A DNA stretch of 64,000 bases from Ignavibacteriae bacterium HGW-Ignavibacteriae-2 (GTDB taxonomy: Bacteria; Bacteroidota; Ignavibacteria; Ignavibacteriales; Melioribacteraceae), in the NCBI GenBank assembly GCA_002839805.1, contig PGYT01000002.1, forward strand, positions 62,001 through 126,000, given 5' to 3'. The position numbers were made by a program, and so were the translations under genes. This document shows, piece by piece, positions 35,707 through 44,532 of this stretch. The notes under the pieces are model-generated. The model worked only from the letters and a program-made list of their open reading frames with translations, searched no databases and was not told where the DNA came from. Each line of letters begins with the position of its first letter. The first letter of the stretch is position 1.

Positions 35707-36939
35707 TTATTTATTCCCCTCATTTTTATCATTCAATTTTATCCATTCCATAACATTTGCCGGCGGTCGGTTATGGTTTAGTTCAGTGACCATAAATTTC
35801 ATAAAAGGATTAATATGGTTGAAGAATTTTTTATAAGCCACACATAAATAGTTTAATCCGTATTCCCCATAGGGTGAAAAATCAAACCGGTGCTTAGGGC
35901 ACTCTCCGTTACAGGCGAAGCGGACTTCACAATCCAAACAATATTTTGGCAGCGAATTTAACTTGTCGTTTCCAAAAACAATCTGATCCTCAGAATATAC
36001 AAGACTGGAAATATTTTCATTTATTATATTCCCCAGTTTGTTTCCCGGATAAACATAGTGGTCGCATGAATACAGATCGCCATTATGTTCAAGCGCTATT
36101 GCGTTACCGCAAGTTTTATTGAACACACAAAGTGATTGTTTGTATCCGCAAAAACTTTCTAGAGCCACATCAAATGTTTGTATAAAAACCTCAGCTACGT
36201 CGTTACGCACCCAATTATCAAAAATCGTGATAAGAAAATTTCCGTACTCCACCGGATCAACCGACCACTTTGTAACTTCTGCTGTTTTAGGATATTTGGG
36301 TTTTACTAGCCGCAAACTTTCTTTTTCATCCTTAGCTGCTCTTTCAACTACAGGAATAAACTGAATATATTTACTTCCTATTGATTTGAGGAAGTTATAC
36401 ACCTCGAGCGGTTTATTCTGATTAGCTTTGCTTACACAAGTTAATGTATTAAACTCAACTTTATATTTTTGTAAATATTCGAGCCCTTCTAAAACTTTAG
36501 CAAAAGAATTTTGTCCGCCTTTGTAGTACCTGTATTTATTATTAATTTCAGAAGGGCCGTCAATTGAGACACCTACAAGAAAATCATTAGCCGCAAAGAA
36601 ACTGCACCATTCATCATTCAATAGTAGTCCATTTGTTTGAAATGAATTTTGAATTATTTTTCCCGAGGAATATTTTTTCTGGAGTTTTACAATTCTTTCA
36701 AAATAATCAACCCCGAGCAGAGTCGGTTCGCCCCCTTGCCAAGTGAAATTTACTGTTGGAATATCTATTGAATTTATATAATCCCGTATAAATGTTTCCA
36801 GTGTGGAGTCATTCATTTTTAAGTTTTTATTCTCTGGATAAAGATTTTCTTTTTCCAGATAAAAACAGTATTTACAATCCATGTTACACACAGAACCAAT
36901 TGGTTTTACCATAACATGGAAAGCATTAGATCCTTTCAT
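35707..36939 (-). CDS. Radical SAM anaerobic sulfatase-maturating enzyme-like protein
   Basis: A 410-residue radical SAM enzyme with the CX3CX2C cluster motif CNMDCKYCFYL (18-28), the AdoMet GGEPTLLG block (68-75) and a SPASM domain with clustered cysteines (CGNAI...CDHYVYPG; CLDCEVRFACNGECPKHRF). This pattern is that of anaerobic sulfatase-maturating enzymes, which convert a sulfatase Cys or Ser to formylglycine. No sulfatase gene lies in the window. It is last of the long run, nine bases after the AEC transporter. It may mature sulfatases encoded elsewhere for sulfated polysaccharides, or modify another target. Confidence 0.85.
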   Translation of the reverse strand: MKGSNAFHVMVKPIGSVCNMDCKYCFYLEKENLYPENKNLKMNDSTLETFIRDYINSIDIPTVNFTWQGGEPTLLGVDYFERIVKLQKKYSSGKIIQNSFQTNGLLLNDEWCSFFAANDFLVGVSIDGPSEINNKYRYYKGGQNSFAKVLEGLEYLQKYKVEFNTLTCVSKANQNKPLEVYNFLKSIGSKYIQFIPVVERAAKDEKESLRLVKPKYPKTAEVTKWSVDPVEYGNFLITIFDNWVRNDVAEVFIQTFDVALESFCGYKQSLCVFNKTCGNAIALEHNGDLYSCDHYVYPGNKLGNIINENISSLVYSEDQIVFGNDKLNSLPKYCLDCEVRFACNGECPKHRFDFSPYGEYGLNYLCVAYKKFFNHINPFMKFMVTELNHNRPPANVMEWIKLNDKNEGNK

Positions 36940-36948
36940 TTAAAACCG

Positions 36949-37893
36949 TTAAATGAGGTTAAATAATCTGAGCAAATATAGACCAACTGTGAAAGTTGCT
37001 AAGGAAGCGAGAGTTGATATTACAATTATATTTCCGGCAATTTTTCCGCTGCTGCCCATAGCTATGGCCATCACAAAACTAGCAATTGCCGTTGGGCACG
37101 CGAATATTACAAACAATATTCCCAGGTCTGATCCAGAATACCCGAACAGAAAAGCCGCCCAGGTAGCTAATACCGGAATAATAATTATTTTCATGGTAGA
37201 AGCCAGCAAAGATACTCGCGAAGCTTTTTTAATAGCTCTCAAATTCATTGAGCCACCGATCCCAATTAAAGCTAAAGGAAGAGCTATTACAGAAATATAT
37301 TCGCCTGTTTTTATTAGTGCCGGTAACAGCGGAATCTTCCAAAACGCGAATGGGAGGGCTATTACGACTGCCAAAATCAAGGGATTCAACAAAATGTCTT
37401 TTGTAACGCTCGCAAAATTAAGATCGGATTTATTGTTTCCGTAAATGGTCAACACAATCACAGAGAAAATATTATAAATCGGCAAAACAAATGGAAGTAC
37501 CAAAGAAGCCTTGGCCAAAGCATCATTTCCAAACATGCCTGCAATAACTGCCAAACCTATAATGGCGTAATTTCCCCTGAATGCCCCTTGAATGAACACA
37601 CCCCGATCCTCTCTAATACGGCATAAATAGAAAGAAGATCCCCAACTCAAAAAAAAAGTAATAACAGTAGCGATAACAATGAATAAGAAAAATCCTATAT
37701 CGAACTTCGCCGATAAATCGATATCGTAGAGCTTTAAGAATATTAATGCAGGTAATGAAATACGGAATACGAATTTGGATGTAGAATCAACAAAGGATTC
37801 GGTTACCAGTTTTTTTTGTCTTAGAAATAATCCCAAAAGAACCAGCAAAAAAATTGGCGCAACAACGTTAAGAATATATAACAAATCCGACAT
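36949..37893 (-). CDS. AEC (auxin efflux carrier-like) family transporter
   Basis: A 314-residue inner-membrane protein with about ten hydrophobic helices and no soluble domain, of the AEC/malonate-efflux type (LNVVAPIFLLVLLGLFLRQ at the start, FRGNYAIIGLAVIAGMFG in the middle, a small-residue-rich C-terminal half). Family members export or import organic acids. Its place in the uronate operon between Ldh-type oxidoreductase and radical SAM genes suggests transport of a sugar acid or an organic-acid end product. The substrate is unknown. Confidence 0.8.
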   Translation of the reverse strand: MSDLLYILNVVAPIFLLVLLGLFLRQKKLVTESFVDSTSKFVFRISLPALIFLKLYDIDLSAKFDIGFFLFIVIATVITFFLSWGSSFYLCRIREDRGVFIQGAFRGNYAIIGLAVIAGMFGNDALAKASLVLPFVLPIYNIFSVIVLTIYGNNKSDLNFASVTKDILLNPLILAVVIALPFAFWKIPLLPALIKTGEYISVIALPLALIGIGGSMNLRAIKKASRVSLLASTMKIIIIPVLATWAAFLFGYSGSDLGILFVIFACPTAIASFVMAIAMGSSGKIAGNIIVISTLASLATFTVGLYLLRLFNLI

Positions 37894-37924
37894 ATAAACT
37901 GCCTTAATAAAATAGAAACGGATG

Positions 37925-38926
37925 CTACAATTTAAGTATTCTTTCCCAAACTGTTTCGTCCACAGGAATCCCTGATTTTAAGTATTCATTTTTCCTGTTC
38001 AGCGCTCTTTCACCCGGGTATAATACTATTTCAGATTGTTCGGCTGGTTCTGAACTTTTAACGGAATCTATTATTGAATTAGCAATAGCATTTATAGACT
38101 CGGCTGTGTTTGTTTTTGAAGGGTCGAAAACTATAAATACCTGGGACATAGCAGTATCGTGCTCGCTCATTCCAATATCCAAGGTGGAATTACCCCCACT
38201 TAGAATTGTAGAAACAAGATCAATCATAATTGCCAATCCTGAACCTTTCCAATATCCAATTGGCAATGTCCTTTTCGATTCGTAAATTTCTCCGGCATCG
38301 GTGGTGAGGTTTCCATATAAATCGTACCCGCCGGCATAAGGAAGCGGTTTATTTTCGCGTCTGTAATTAGAAAGTTGCCCATACGAATATTGAGAAAGAG
38401 CCATATCCAAAACCACGGGACCAGTTTTCCGCGGCACCGCAAAAGTTATAGGATTATTGCCCAGCACGGCTTGTTTAGAACCCCATGGAGGCATCATGGG
38501 AAAAGCGTTAGTCCAGGCAATCATTATAAATCCTTCTTCAGCGGCTTTCCATCCGTAAGTACCCGCGCGCATCCAATGGTTCGAATTCTTTAATGTAACT
38601 ACTCCTATCCCGTTTTCTTTGGATAGATTAATTGCTCTGTCTGTGGCTGTCCAAGCGTTTAACGGTCCTGGACCTTTTTGCGCGTCCCATTGTTCCCATG
38701 CACCGAAAGATTTAAATAAGACGGGTTTTGTTTTTACGACGATGTGACCGCTTTTTATTAAACTTATAAATGAACAGAATCGGTTTGTACCATGTGATGC
38801 CACACCATAAAGATTATTTTCTGAAAGTATTTTAGAACATAGTCCGGCTTCGGATTCTTCGAATCCATATTTTAATAGTTTTAATTTAAGCGTTTCCCGT
38901 AATGTGTTGAAAGATATCTTAATCAA
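37925..38926 (-). CDS. Ldh2/YiaK-type NAD(P)-dependent oxidoreductase
   Basis: A 333-residue member of the malate/L-lactate dehydrogenase type-2 family, the family of 2,3-diketo-L-gulonate reductase (YiaK/DlgD). It shows NLYGVASHGTNRF (with the catalytic His at about 49), KNSNHWMRAGTYGW, AWTNAFPMMPPWGS and LGNNPITFAVPRK. It starts at a TTG with no strong ribosome site. It probably reduces a 2-oxo sugar acid in the same pathway as the nearby TRAP transporter; in E. coli YiaK is likewise encoded beside a TRAP transporter. The exact substrate is unknown. Confidence 0.8.
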   Translation of the reverse strand: MIKISFNTLRETLKLKLLKYGFEESEAGLCSKILSENNLYGVASHGTNRFCSFISLIKSGHIVVKTKPVLFKSFGAWEQWDAQKGPGPLNAWTATDRAINLSKENGIGVVTLKNSNHWMRAGTYGWKAAEEGFIMIAWTNAFPMMPPWGSKQAVLGNNPITFAVPRKTGPVVLDMALSQYSYGQLSNYRRENKPLPYAGGYDLYGNLTTDAGEIYESKRTLPIGYWKGSGLAIMIDLVSTILSGGNSTLDIGMSEHDTAMSQVFIVFDPSKTNTAESINAIANSIIDSVKSSEPAEQSEIVLYPGERALNRKNEYLKSGIPVDETVWERILKL

Positions 38927-38972
38927 AGTAATAATCTTAAATTAATTTTTTTGCCGTTTTCAAATATGCTTT

Positions 38973-39971
38973 TTATAGCAATCCAAAATATTTGTTGTAA
39001 ATTGTATTTATTTTCCTTTTATCATCAACGCTAAGTGAAACATATGCTGCATATGCGTTTGATTGTGTTTGTTCTTTTGTGCGAGCGCCGCATAATAAAT
39101 GAGTTATTCCAACCCTGCTAAGTGTCCATGATAGTGATAATTGCCCCAGACTGATATTATAGCTATCGGCAATTTCTTTTAACTCATCGAGCATGGAATT
39201 AATTTTAATTAAACTTTCAGGTGAAAATAATTTGTTATTATTCCTCACATCTCCGGCGCCAAATTTTCTATCGCTTGTAACACTTCCTGTAAGTAATCCC
39301 TGGGCTAATGGAGAATAAGCCAGTATAGCTATATCGTGTTCATAACAATAACTCACATTTCCATTTTCTTCCGATTTTCGCTCTAGCATATTAAATTTTT
39401 CCTGATCCGCGTCCAAATTACCATATTTTTTTAACTGTTCAACGGAGGCATTTGAAGCGCCGATTGCTCTAATCTTACCCTCCTCTTTTAATTTGACCAG
39501 CTCAGCCATAGTATCTTCAATTGGAGTTGTAGATTCCTGCCAGTGAGTTTGATACAAATCGATATAATCAGTATTCAATCTTCTAAGACTATTTTCTAAT
39601 TCAGTTCTTATAGAATCCGGATGAAGATATTTATAAACTTTGTATATGTTGTTTTCTGAATTAACACCTCTTTCATCCGAATTAAAATAAAAGTCCCCTT
39701 TTTCAACATCCCAGCGTAAACCGCACTTAGTTGCTAAGACAACTTCACTACGCCTTCCCTTAATAGCCTTCCCAACAATTTTCTCCGACCTACCGAAACC
39801 GTAAATTGGGGCAGTATCAATAAAGTTAATTCCAACGTCCAGACTTGCATGAATTGTTTTAATACTTTGATCGTCATCGGCACCGCCCCACATCCAACCA
39901 CCCATAACCCATGTACCCAAAGCAATTACAGAAGCGCTGATATCCGTATTGCCAAGTTTGCGATATCTCAT
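38973..39971 (-). CDS. Aldo/keto reductase
   Basis: A 332-residue NADPH-type aldo-keto reductase. It has the catalytic Asp-Tyr in DTAPIYGFGRSE (52-63), Lys in LATKCG and the His in YQTHWQ, plus the C-terminal LSLSWTLSRVGITHLLCGA block. It is close to the AKR groups that act on uronates and related sugars. It lies 46 bases before the Ldh2 gene and 78 after kduD, inside the uronate operon. A role in reducing an aldehyde- or keto-uronate is inferred from position only. Confidence 0.82.
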   Translation of the reverse strand: MRYRKLGNTDISASVIALGTWVMGGWMWGGADDDQSIKTIHASLDVGINFIDTAPIYGFGRSEKIVGKAIKGRRSEVVLATKCGLRWDVEKGDFYFNSDERGVNSENNIYKVYKYLHPDSIRTELENSLRRLNTDYIDLYQTHWQESTTPIEDTMAELVKLKEEGKIRAIGASNASVEQLKKYGNLDADQEKFNMLERKSEENGNVSYCYEHDIAILAYSPLAQGLLTGSVTSDRKFGAGDVRNNNKLFSPESLIKINSMLDELKEIADSYNISLGQLSLSWTLSRVGITHLLCGARTKEQTQSNAYAAYVSLSVDDKRKINTIYNKYFGLL

Positions 39972-40049
39972 GTTGAAGCCCTAAATATTGATTTATTTAT
40001 TAATTAATATAATAAGCTCATAAAATATTACAAAAAAAACCGGATAAAT

Positions 40050-40811
40050 TCAGCGGCCCATCCAACCTCCGTCAACAGTTATTACACTTCCATTTAAATA
40101 GTTTGAAGCATCGGAGCAAAGGAATACTACTGTCCCCATTAAATCTTCGGGCTTACCCCATCTTCCCGCCGGAATTCTATCTAAAATGGCTTGGTTTCTT
40201 TCCGGATTTTCACGCAACGCTTTTGTATTGTCTGTAGCAATATAGCCGGGCGCAATAGCATTAATGTTAACTCCTTTGGATGCCCATTCATTTGCGAATG
40301 CCATTGTAAGCTGTTTGATTCCTCCTTTGGACGCAGTGTAACCTGGCACTGTTATTCCACCCTGGAATGAAAGCAAGGATGCAATAAAAACAATTTTACC
40401 ATATCCTCGATCAACCATATCCTTTCCAATTTCGCGAGTAAGCACAAATTGCGAACTCAGGTTCACTTCAATTACTTTATCCCAGTACTCATCCGAATGA
40501 ACCAATATTGGATCACGCATTATTGTGCCGGCATTATTCACAAGAATGTCAATTCTTGGGAAATCAGATTTAACTTTTTCAATAAATTCGTACAATGCTT
40601 CTCTATTAGAAAAATCACAAACATACGGCGCGAATTTTCTGCCGGTTTCATTTATCATTTTTTGAGTCTCTGTAAAATCGCTTCCGTAGGATACAGTGAT
40701 AATATCAGCCCCTGCTTGAGCCAGTGCAAGAGCGTAATATTGACCGATACCTCTATTTCCCCCGGTTACCAGAGCTATTTTGTTCGATAGATTAAACTTG
40801 TCTAAAATCAT
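40050..40811 (-). CDS. kduD: 2-deoxy-D-gluconate 3-dehydrogenase / 3-deoxy-hexodiulosonate reductase (KduD)
   Basis: A 253-residue short-chain dehydrogenase with TGGNRGIGQYYALALA (15-30), NNAGTIMRDPI and catalytic Ser plus YTASKGG. The IMRDP, FVLTREIGKDMVDRGYGKIVFIAS and IAPGYIATDNTKALR stretches are those of KduD, which reduces 2,5-diketo-3-deoxygluconate to KDG. It is 13 bases after kduI, the usual pairing for use of unsaturated uronates from pectin, glycosaminoglycans or ulvan. Confidence 0.9.
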   Translation of the reverse strand: MILDKFNLSNKIALVTGGNRGIGQYYALALAQAGADIITVSYGSDFTETQKMINETGRKFAPYVCDFSNREALYEFIEKVKSDFPRIDILVNNAGTIMRDPILVHSDEYWDKVIEVNLSSQFVLTREIGKDMVDRGYGKIVFIASLLSFQGGITVPGYTASKGGIKQLTMAFANEWASKGVNINAIAPGYIATDNTKALRENPERNQAILDRIPAGRWGKPEDLMGTVVFLCSDASNYLNGSVITVDGGWMGR

Positions 40812-40824
40812 TTTTAATGTCCTA

Positions 40825-41658
40825 TTATTTAAGTTCAGTCATCGGTATAGCGTCCATGTCATCAAACACCTGATTCTCTCCCCCCATCGCCCAAACGAAA
40901 GAATAATTTTGAGTGGCCACACCAGAGTGAAGCGACCAGCTGGTAGAAAGTACAGCCTGCTTATCACGTATAATCAAATGTCTGGTTTCTGTTGGTTGTC
41001 CCATAATATGAAAAAGTATAGAATTTTTTTCGAGTCCGAAATACATATACACTTCCGATCTTCTTTGATGGGTATGAGCAGGCATCGTATTCCAGACGCT
41101 ACCTTCCTCAAGTTCGGTTAGACCCATAACAAGCTGACAAGTAGGCATAGTGCCCGGATGAATATATTTATATATCGTCCGTTTATTAGCTTCTTTAGAA
41201 GAGCCTAGCTGTACCGGGGTGGAATCTGAGAATTTTATTTGAGTTGTATTAAATTCAGCGTGCGCCGGATAGCTTACAAAATAGAACATCGCGGGTTTTT
41301 TCGCGTTTAAACTTTTAAAATGTATCTCTTTGGAACCGCGCCCAATATATAATGCATCTTTGTGTTCCATCTTGTAACTTTTTTTATCTATTAGGATAAT
41401 TCCCTCAGCACCGATATTGATTACACCTATTTCTCTCCTTTCAGCGAAATAATTGGCCGCCATTTCTTTTTTTGAAGCTGCAAGTTTTAAGACTTTACCA
41501 GACGGCACTGCAGATCCGGTTATCGATCTATCAATATCCGAATAAGTCATAAGTATTTCATTTTTTTTAAACAAATTATCTATAAGAAATTTATTTCTCA
41601 ATTCTTCTGTCGACATCAACTTAAAACCATTGGCATCCGGTGAATATCTTACATCCAT
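40825..41658 (-). CDS. kduI: 5-dehydro-4-deoxy-D-glucuronate isomerase (KduI)
   Basis: A 277-residue zinc cupin-type isomerase that converts the linear 4-deoxy-5-ketouronate from unsaturated uronic acids to 2,5-diketo-3-deoxygluconate. The metal ligands fall at His195, His197 and Glu202 (HTHQRRSE) and His244 (WSLHSG), one residue off the E. coli numbering (196, 198, 203, 245). The length equals the family norm. GAGGAGGA gives a strong ribosome site. It follows the TRAP large permease by 40 bases, so import and isomerisation are linked. Confidence 0.95.
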   Translation of the reverse strand: MDVRYSPDANGFKLMSTEELRNKFLIDNLFKKNEILMTYSDIDRSITGSAVPSGKVLKLAASKKEMAANYFAERREIGVINIGAEGIILIDKKSYKMEHKDALYIGRGSKEIHFKSLNAKKPAMFYFVSYPAHAEFNTTQIKFSDSTPVQLGSSKEANKRTIYKYIHPGTMPTCQLVMGLTELEEGSVWNTMPAHTHQRRSEVYMYFGLEKNSILFHIMGQPTETRHLIIRDKQAVLSTSWSLHSGVATQNYSFVWAMGGENQVFDDMDAIPMTELK

Positions 41659-41698
41659 TCTATCCTCCTCATTTATTTATTCTTATTCTCATTATACA

Positions 41699-42997
41699 TT
41701 AAAATCCGAAAAACCTTGGGATATATAAACTAAGCTCCGGCAAATATGTCACCAGCAGAAGAGAAACTATCATTGCCGCATACATCGGAAGTAAAGGTTT
41801 AATTACGTCCGTAATTGAAAGTCCTGCCACTGAGCAACCAATAAAAAGGACGCTGCCTACGGGCGGTGTGCATAATCCTATTGATAGATTCATGACCATT
41901 ATTATTCCAAAATGAATCGGATCTACACCTAAATGCGTAGCAACCGGTAAAAAAATGGGCGTAAATATTAATACAGCCGGCGTCATGTCCATAAATGTTC
42001 CAACAAACAATAAAATTAAATTAATAATTATCATTATTGTAATTGGATTATCAGATAAAGTAAGTAAAGCTGCGGATACATTTTGAGGGATATTTTCATA
42101 GGCCATAACCCAAGACATTGCCATTGAAGTACCAACCAGCAGCATAACTATTGCTGTGGTAGATACGCTGTCAATTAAAATTTTAGGCAAGTCTTTTAGC
42201 TTAATTTCACGGTAAATAAATACGCTCAAAATAAATGCATACAGCACAGCAATTGCAGATGCTTCGGTAGCAGTAAAATAGCCAGCAATTATTCCTCCTA
42301 TTACAATCACAATTAACAACAAACTTGGTACCGCATCCAGGAATTTTTTAATCGCTTCTCCAATTGTAAAAGAGACGCTTACTTTATAGCTTTTACGTTT
42401 CGCATGAATAAACGCTACAACCATTAATGAGAGACCTAATAAAATACCCGGTATATAACCTGCCAGAAATAACGCTGCAATTGAAACTCCGCCACTCGCC
42501 AATGAATAAACAATTAGTATGTTACTAGGAGGAATAATAAGTCCGGTTGTAGCCGAAGTGATATTAACGGCGGCTGAAAATGACTCATCGTAGCCTTCTT
42601 TTTTCATTACGGGACTCATGAATCCGCCGATAGCTGAAGCGGCTGCAACAGCTGACCCGGATATTGCGCCAAATAACATTGCGGCCATTATATTTACAAA
42701 GGCTAACCCGCCTGGCATTTTTCCAACAAGTATTTTAGCGAAATCAATTAATCTCCGCGCTATTCCGCCACTATTCATTAACTGTCCGGCAATAATAAAA
42801 AAAGGAATTGCAAGTAAAGCAAAACTATCTAACCCGGTAGCCATTCTTTGAGCTATTGTTGTAATGGAGGGCATTGTGTTAATACTGAATAACATCGTTA
42901 CCAAACTGGAAATACCAATACTAAACGAGATAGGTACTCCGACTGACAGAAGTATCATGAAGGAAACGACTAAAACCAAAATTTCAAAAATTTCCAT
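41699..42997 (-). CDS. TRAP transporter large permease subunit (DctM-type)
   Basis: A 432-residue membrane protein with about twelve hydrophobic segments of the DctM/ion-transporter type. ALLAIPFFIIAGQLMNSGGIARRL, GAISGSAVAAASAIGGFM, FTPIFLPVATHLGVDPIHFGIIMVMNL and GLCTPPVGSVLF are typical, though each is only partly quoted here as a landmark. It forms a sodium-driven importer with the small subunit (42 bases upstream) and the binding protein. The substrate is probably a hexuronate or an unsaturated oligouronide, by context. Confidence 0.92.
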   Translation of the reverse strand: MEIFEILVLVVSFMILLSVGVPISFSIGISSLVTMLFSINTMPSITTIAQRMATGLDSFALLAIPFFIIAGQLMNSGGIARRLIDFAKILVGKMPGGLAFVNIMAAMLFGAISGSAVAAASAIGGFMSPVMKKEGYDESFSAAVNITSATTGLIIPPSNILIVYSLASGGVSIAALFLAGYIPGILLGLSLMVVAFIHAKRKSYKVSVSFTIGEAIKKFLDAVPSLLLIVIVIGGIIAGYFTATEASAIAVLYAFILSVFIYREIKLKDLPKILIDSVSTTAIVMLLVGTSMAMSWVMAYENIPQNVSAALLTLSDNPITIMIIINLILLFVGTFMDMTPAVLIFTPIFLPVATHLGVDPIHFGIIMVMNLSIGLCTPPVGSVLFIGCSVAGLSITDVIKPLLPMYAAMIVSLLLVTYLPELSLYIPRFFGF

Positions 42998-43039
42998 TTA
43001 ATAATTCACTTTTTTTATTAAGGAATAATATTTCAACAA

Positions 43040-43531
43040 TTATTTATAACTAACATTTTTTAATTCTTTCAAACCTCCAAGAATAAAAAATATTGAATAA
43101 TATGATATCAACATTCCACTAATCGGTAATACAGCATATACATATCCTAACTGAATTTGTAATGCCGCGGAAATCTGATTTAATGTTAGCGTAATTGTAA
43201 CTAACCTAAATCCGCCAATTACCATTACGGCAAGAGCGAATATTAAAATGCAGAGTTCAATAAAAAGATTTATATAAATTTTTGGTTTACCGGTCAGCTT
43301 AGATGGCAGCAAGTCAATAGCCAAATGCATTTTTTGTCCGGCGACATAACTCGCTCCAAGAATTCCAACCCAAACCAACATGTACCTTGCTAATTCTTCA
43401 GTAAATGAACTGGGATTCTGCATTATGAAACGAGTAAATACTTGCCACAAAACGTTCAGAGTCATAGCCCCCATTAGAACTACAAGAAACCATTTTAAGA
43501 GAGCATCGATTTTTAATTTAAATTTGAGCAT
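43040..43531 (-). CDS. TRAP transporter small permease subunit (DctQ-type)
   Basis: A 163-residue membrane protein with four hydrophobic helices. It carries the DctQ pattern FTRFIMQNPSSFTEELARYMLVWVGILGAS (partly; residues about 32-60) with the conserved Trp-Glu-Glu-Arg-type signature and an H in KMHLAIDLLP. It starts two bases after the binding-protein stop. It completes the TRAP complex in the inner membrane. Confidence 0.9.
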   Translation of the reverse strand: MLKFKLKIDALLKWFLVVLMGAMTLNVLWQVFTRFIMQNPSSFTEELARYMLVWVGILGASYVAGQKMHLAIDLLPSKLTGKPKIYINLFIELCILIFALAVMVIGGFRLVTITLTLNQISAALQIQLGYVYAVLPISGMLISYYSIFFILGGLKELKNVSYK

Positions 43532-43533
43532 GA

Positions 43534-44514
43534 CTATTGTATCCTTTTTATCTTCATAATTAGATCATAAACTTCCGGTTCGGATTTATATTCCTCAATT
43601 AAAGGTTTTACTTTTTCTTCAAATGGAGTTTTATCAGGATAACTAACTTCTACTCCGGCTTTTTTTACTGCTTCCAGCGCTTCTTCGGATGATTTTTGCC
43701 ACAATATTTTTTCATACTCATACGATTCCATAGCCGCTTCTTGTAACCACTCCTGTTCTTGAGGAGTAAGGTCATTCCAGAATTCAGTACTAATCAAAAG
43801 AACATCCGGAACTGCAGTATGTTCATCCAGAGAATAATATTTGCATACTTCATAATGACGCGATAAATAAAAACTAGGGGGATTGTTTTCAGCACCGTCC
43901 ACTACTCCCTGTTGCAGAGCAGTGTATAATTCGCCCCAAGCTATGGGAGTTGCCGATCCGCCAAGGGCGTTTACTAATTTAACCGAAGTCGAACTTTCCT
44001 GTGTTCGGAACTTTAATCCTTTCAAATCATCGGGTGTATTTATGGGCTTTTCTTTGGAATAAAAACTTCTGCTTCCAGCGTCATAAAAACATAGACCTCT
44101 TAACCAATATTTCTGGGTGCTGAGCAGCATCTGTTTACCAATATCTCCCTCGAAAACTTTGAACTTATGTTCATCATCTCGAAAAATAAATGGTAGACTA
44201 AACACTTTAAATATTGGAGCGAAACCCTCCAATACAGAAGCTGAAACTTTAGTCATACCCAAGCTCCCAATTTGCAGTAATTCCAAACATTCTCTTTCTG
44301 TACCAAGTTGCTGACTAGGATAAACGCTAATTTGAATTTTTCCATGTGATTTTTCAGCGGCTCGTTTGGCAAGATAGACCATTGCTAAATGCACAGGGTG
44401 CGATTGATCAAGTCCATGCCCGATTTTTATTTTTTTAATATCACTAACCTTACTGCAAGAGGCAAGGGAAAATGATAAAGCTAATATTAGGGTTAACCGA
44501 CTCAAATACCTCAT
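43534..44514 (-). CDS. TRAP transporter substrate-binding lipoprotein (DctP-type)
   Basis: Start placed at the ATG at 44514 because GGAG lies 11 bases upstream and the product begins with a lipoprotein signal (MRYLSRLTLILALSFSLASC, Cys20); an in-frame GTG at 44526 has no usable spacing. DctP landmarks include GHGLDQSHPVH, GLKFRTQES with the carboxylate-binding Arg (about 170), PIAWGELYTALQQGVVDGAENN and the C-terminal helix region. Arg in that place fits a sugar acid ligand. The gene is six bases after gnd. Confidence 0.92.
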   Translation of the reverse strand: MRYLSRLTLILALSFSLASCSKVSDIKKIKIGHGLDQSHPVHLAMVYLAKRAAEKSHGKIQISVYPSQQLGTERECLELLQIGSLGMTKVSASVLEGFAPIFKVFSLPFIFRDDEHKFKVFEGDIGKQMLLSTQKYWLRGLCFYDAGSRSFYSKEKPINTPDDLKGLKFRTQESSTSVKLVNALGGSATPIAWGELYTALQQGVVDGAENNPPSFYLSRHYEVCKYYSLDEHTAVPDVLLISTEFWNDLTPQEQEWLQEAAMESYEYEKILWQKSSEEALEAVKKAGVEVSYPDKTPFEEKVKPLIEEYKSEPEVYDLIMKIKRIQ

Positions 44515-44532
44515 AATTTTAAGCACTCCAAT

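Noticed and set aside
36953-37444. 163-codon plus-strand open frame
   Set aside because: It is antisense to the AEC transporter, lacks a ribosome site and its product looks like a mirrored membrane protein of low complexity; the transporter on the other strand is clear.
44515-44526. GTG start for the TRAP binding protein
   Set aside because: The ribosome site GGAG would abut the GTG with no spacing; the ATG at 44514 has proper spacing and opens a lipoprotein signal.
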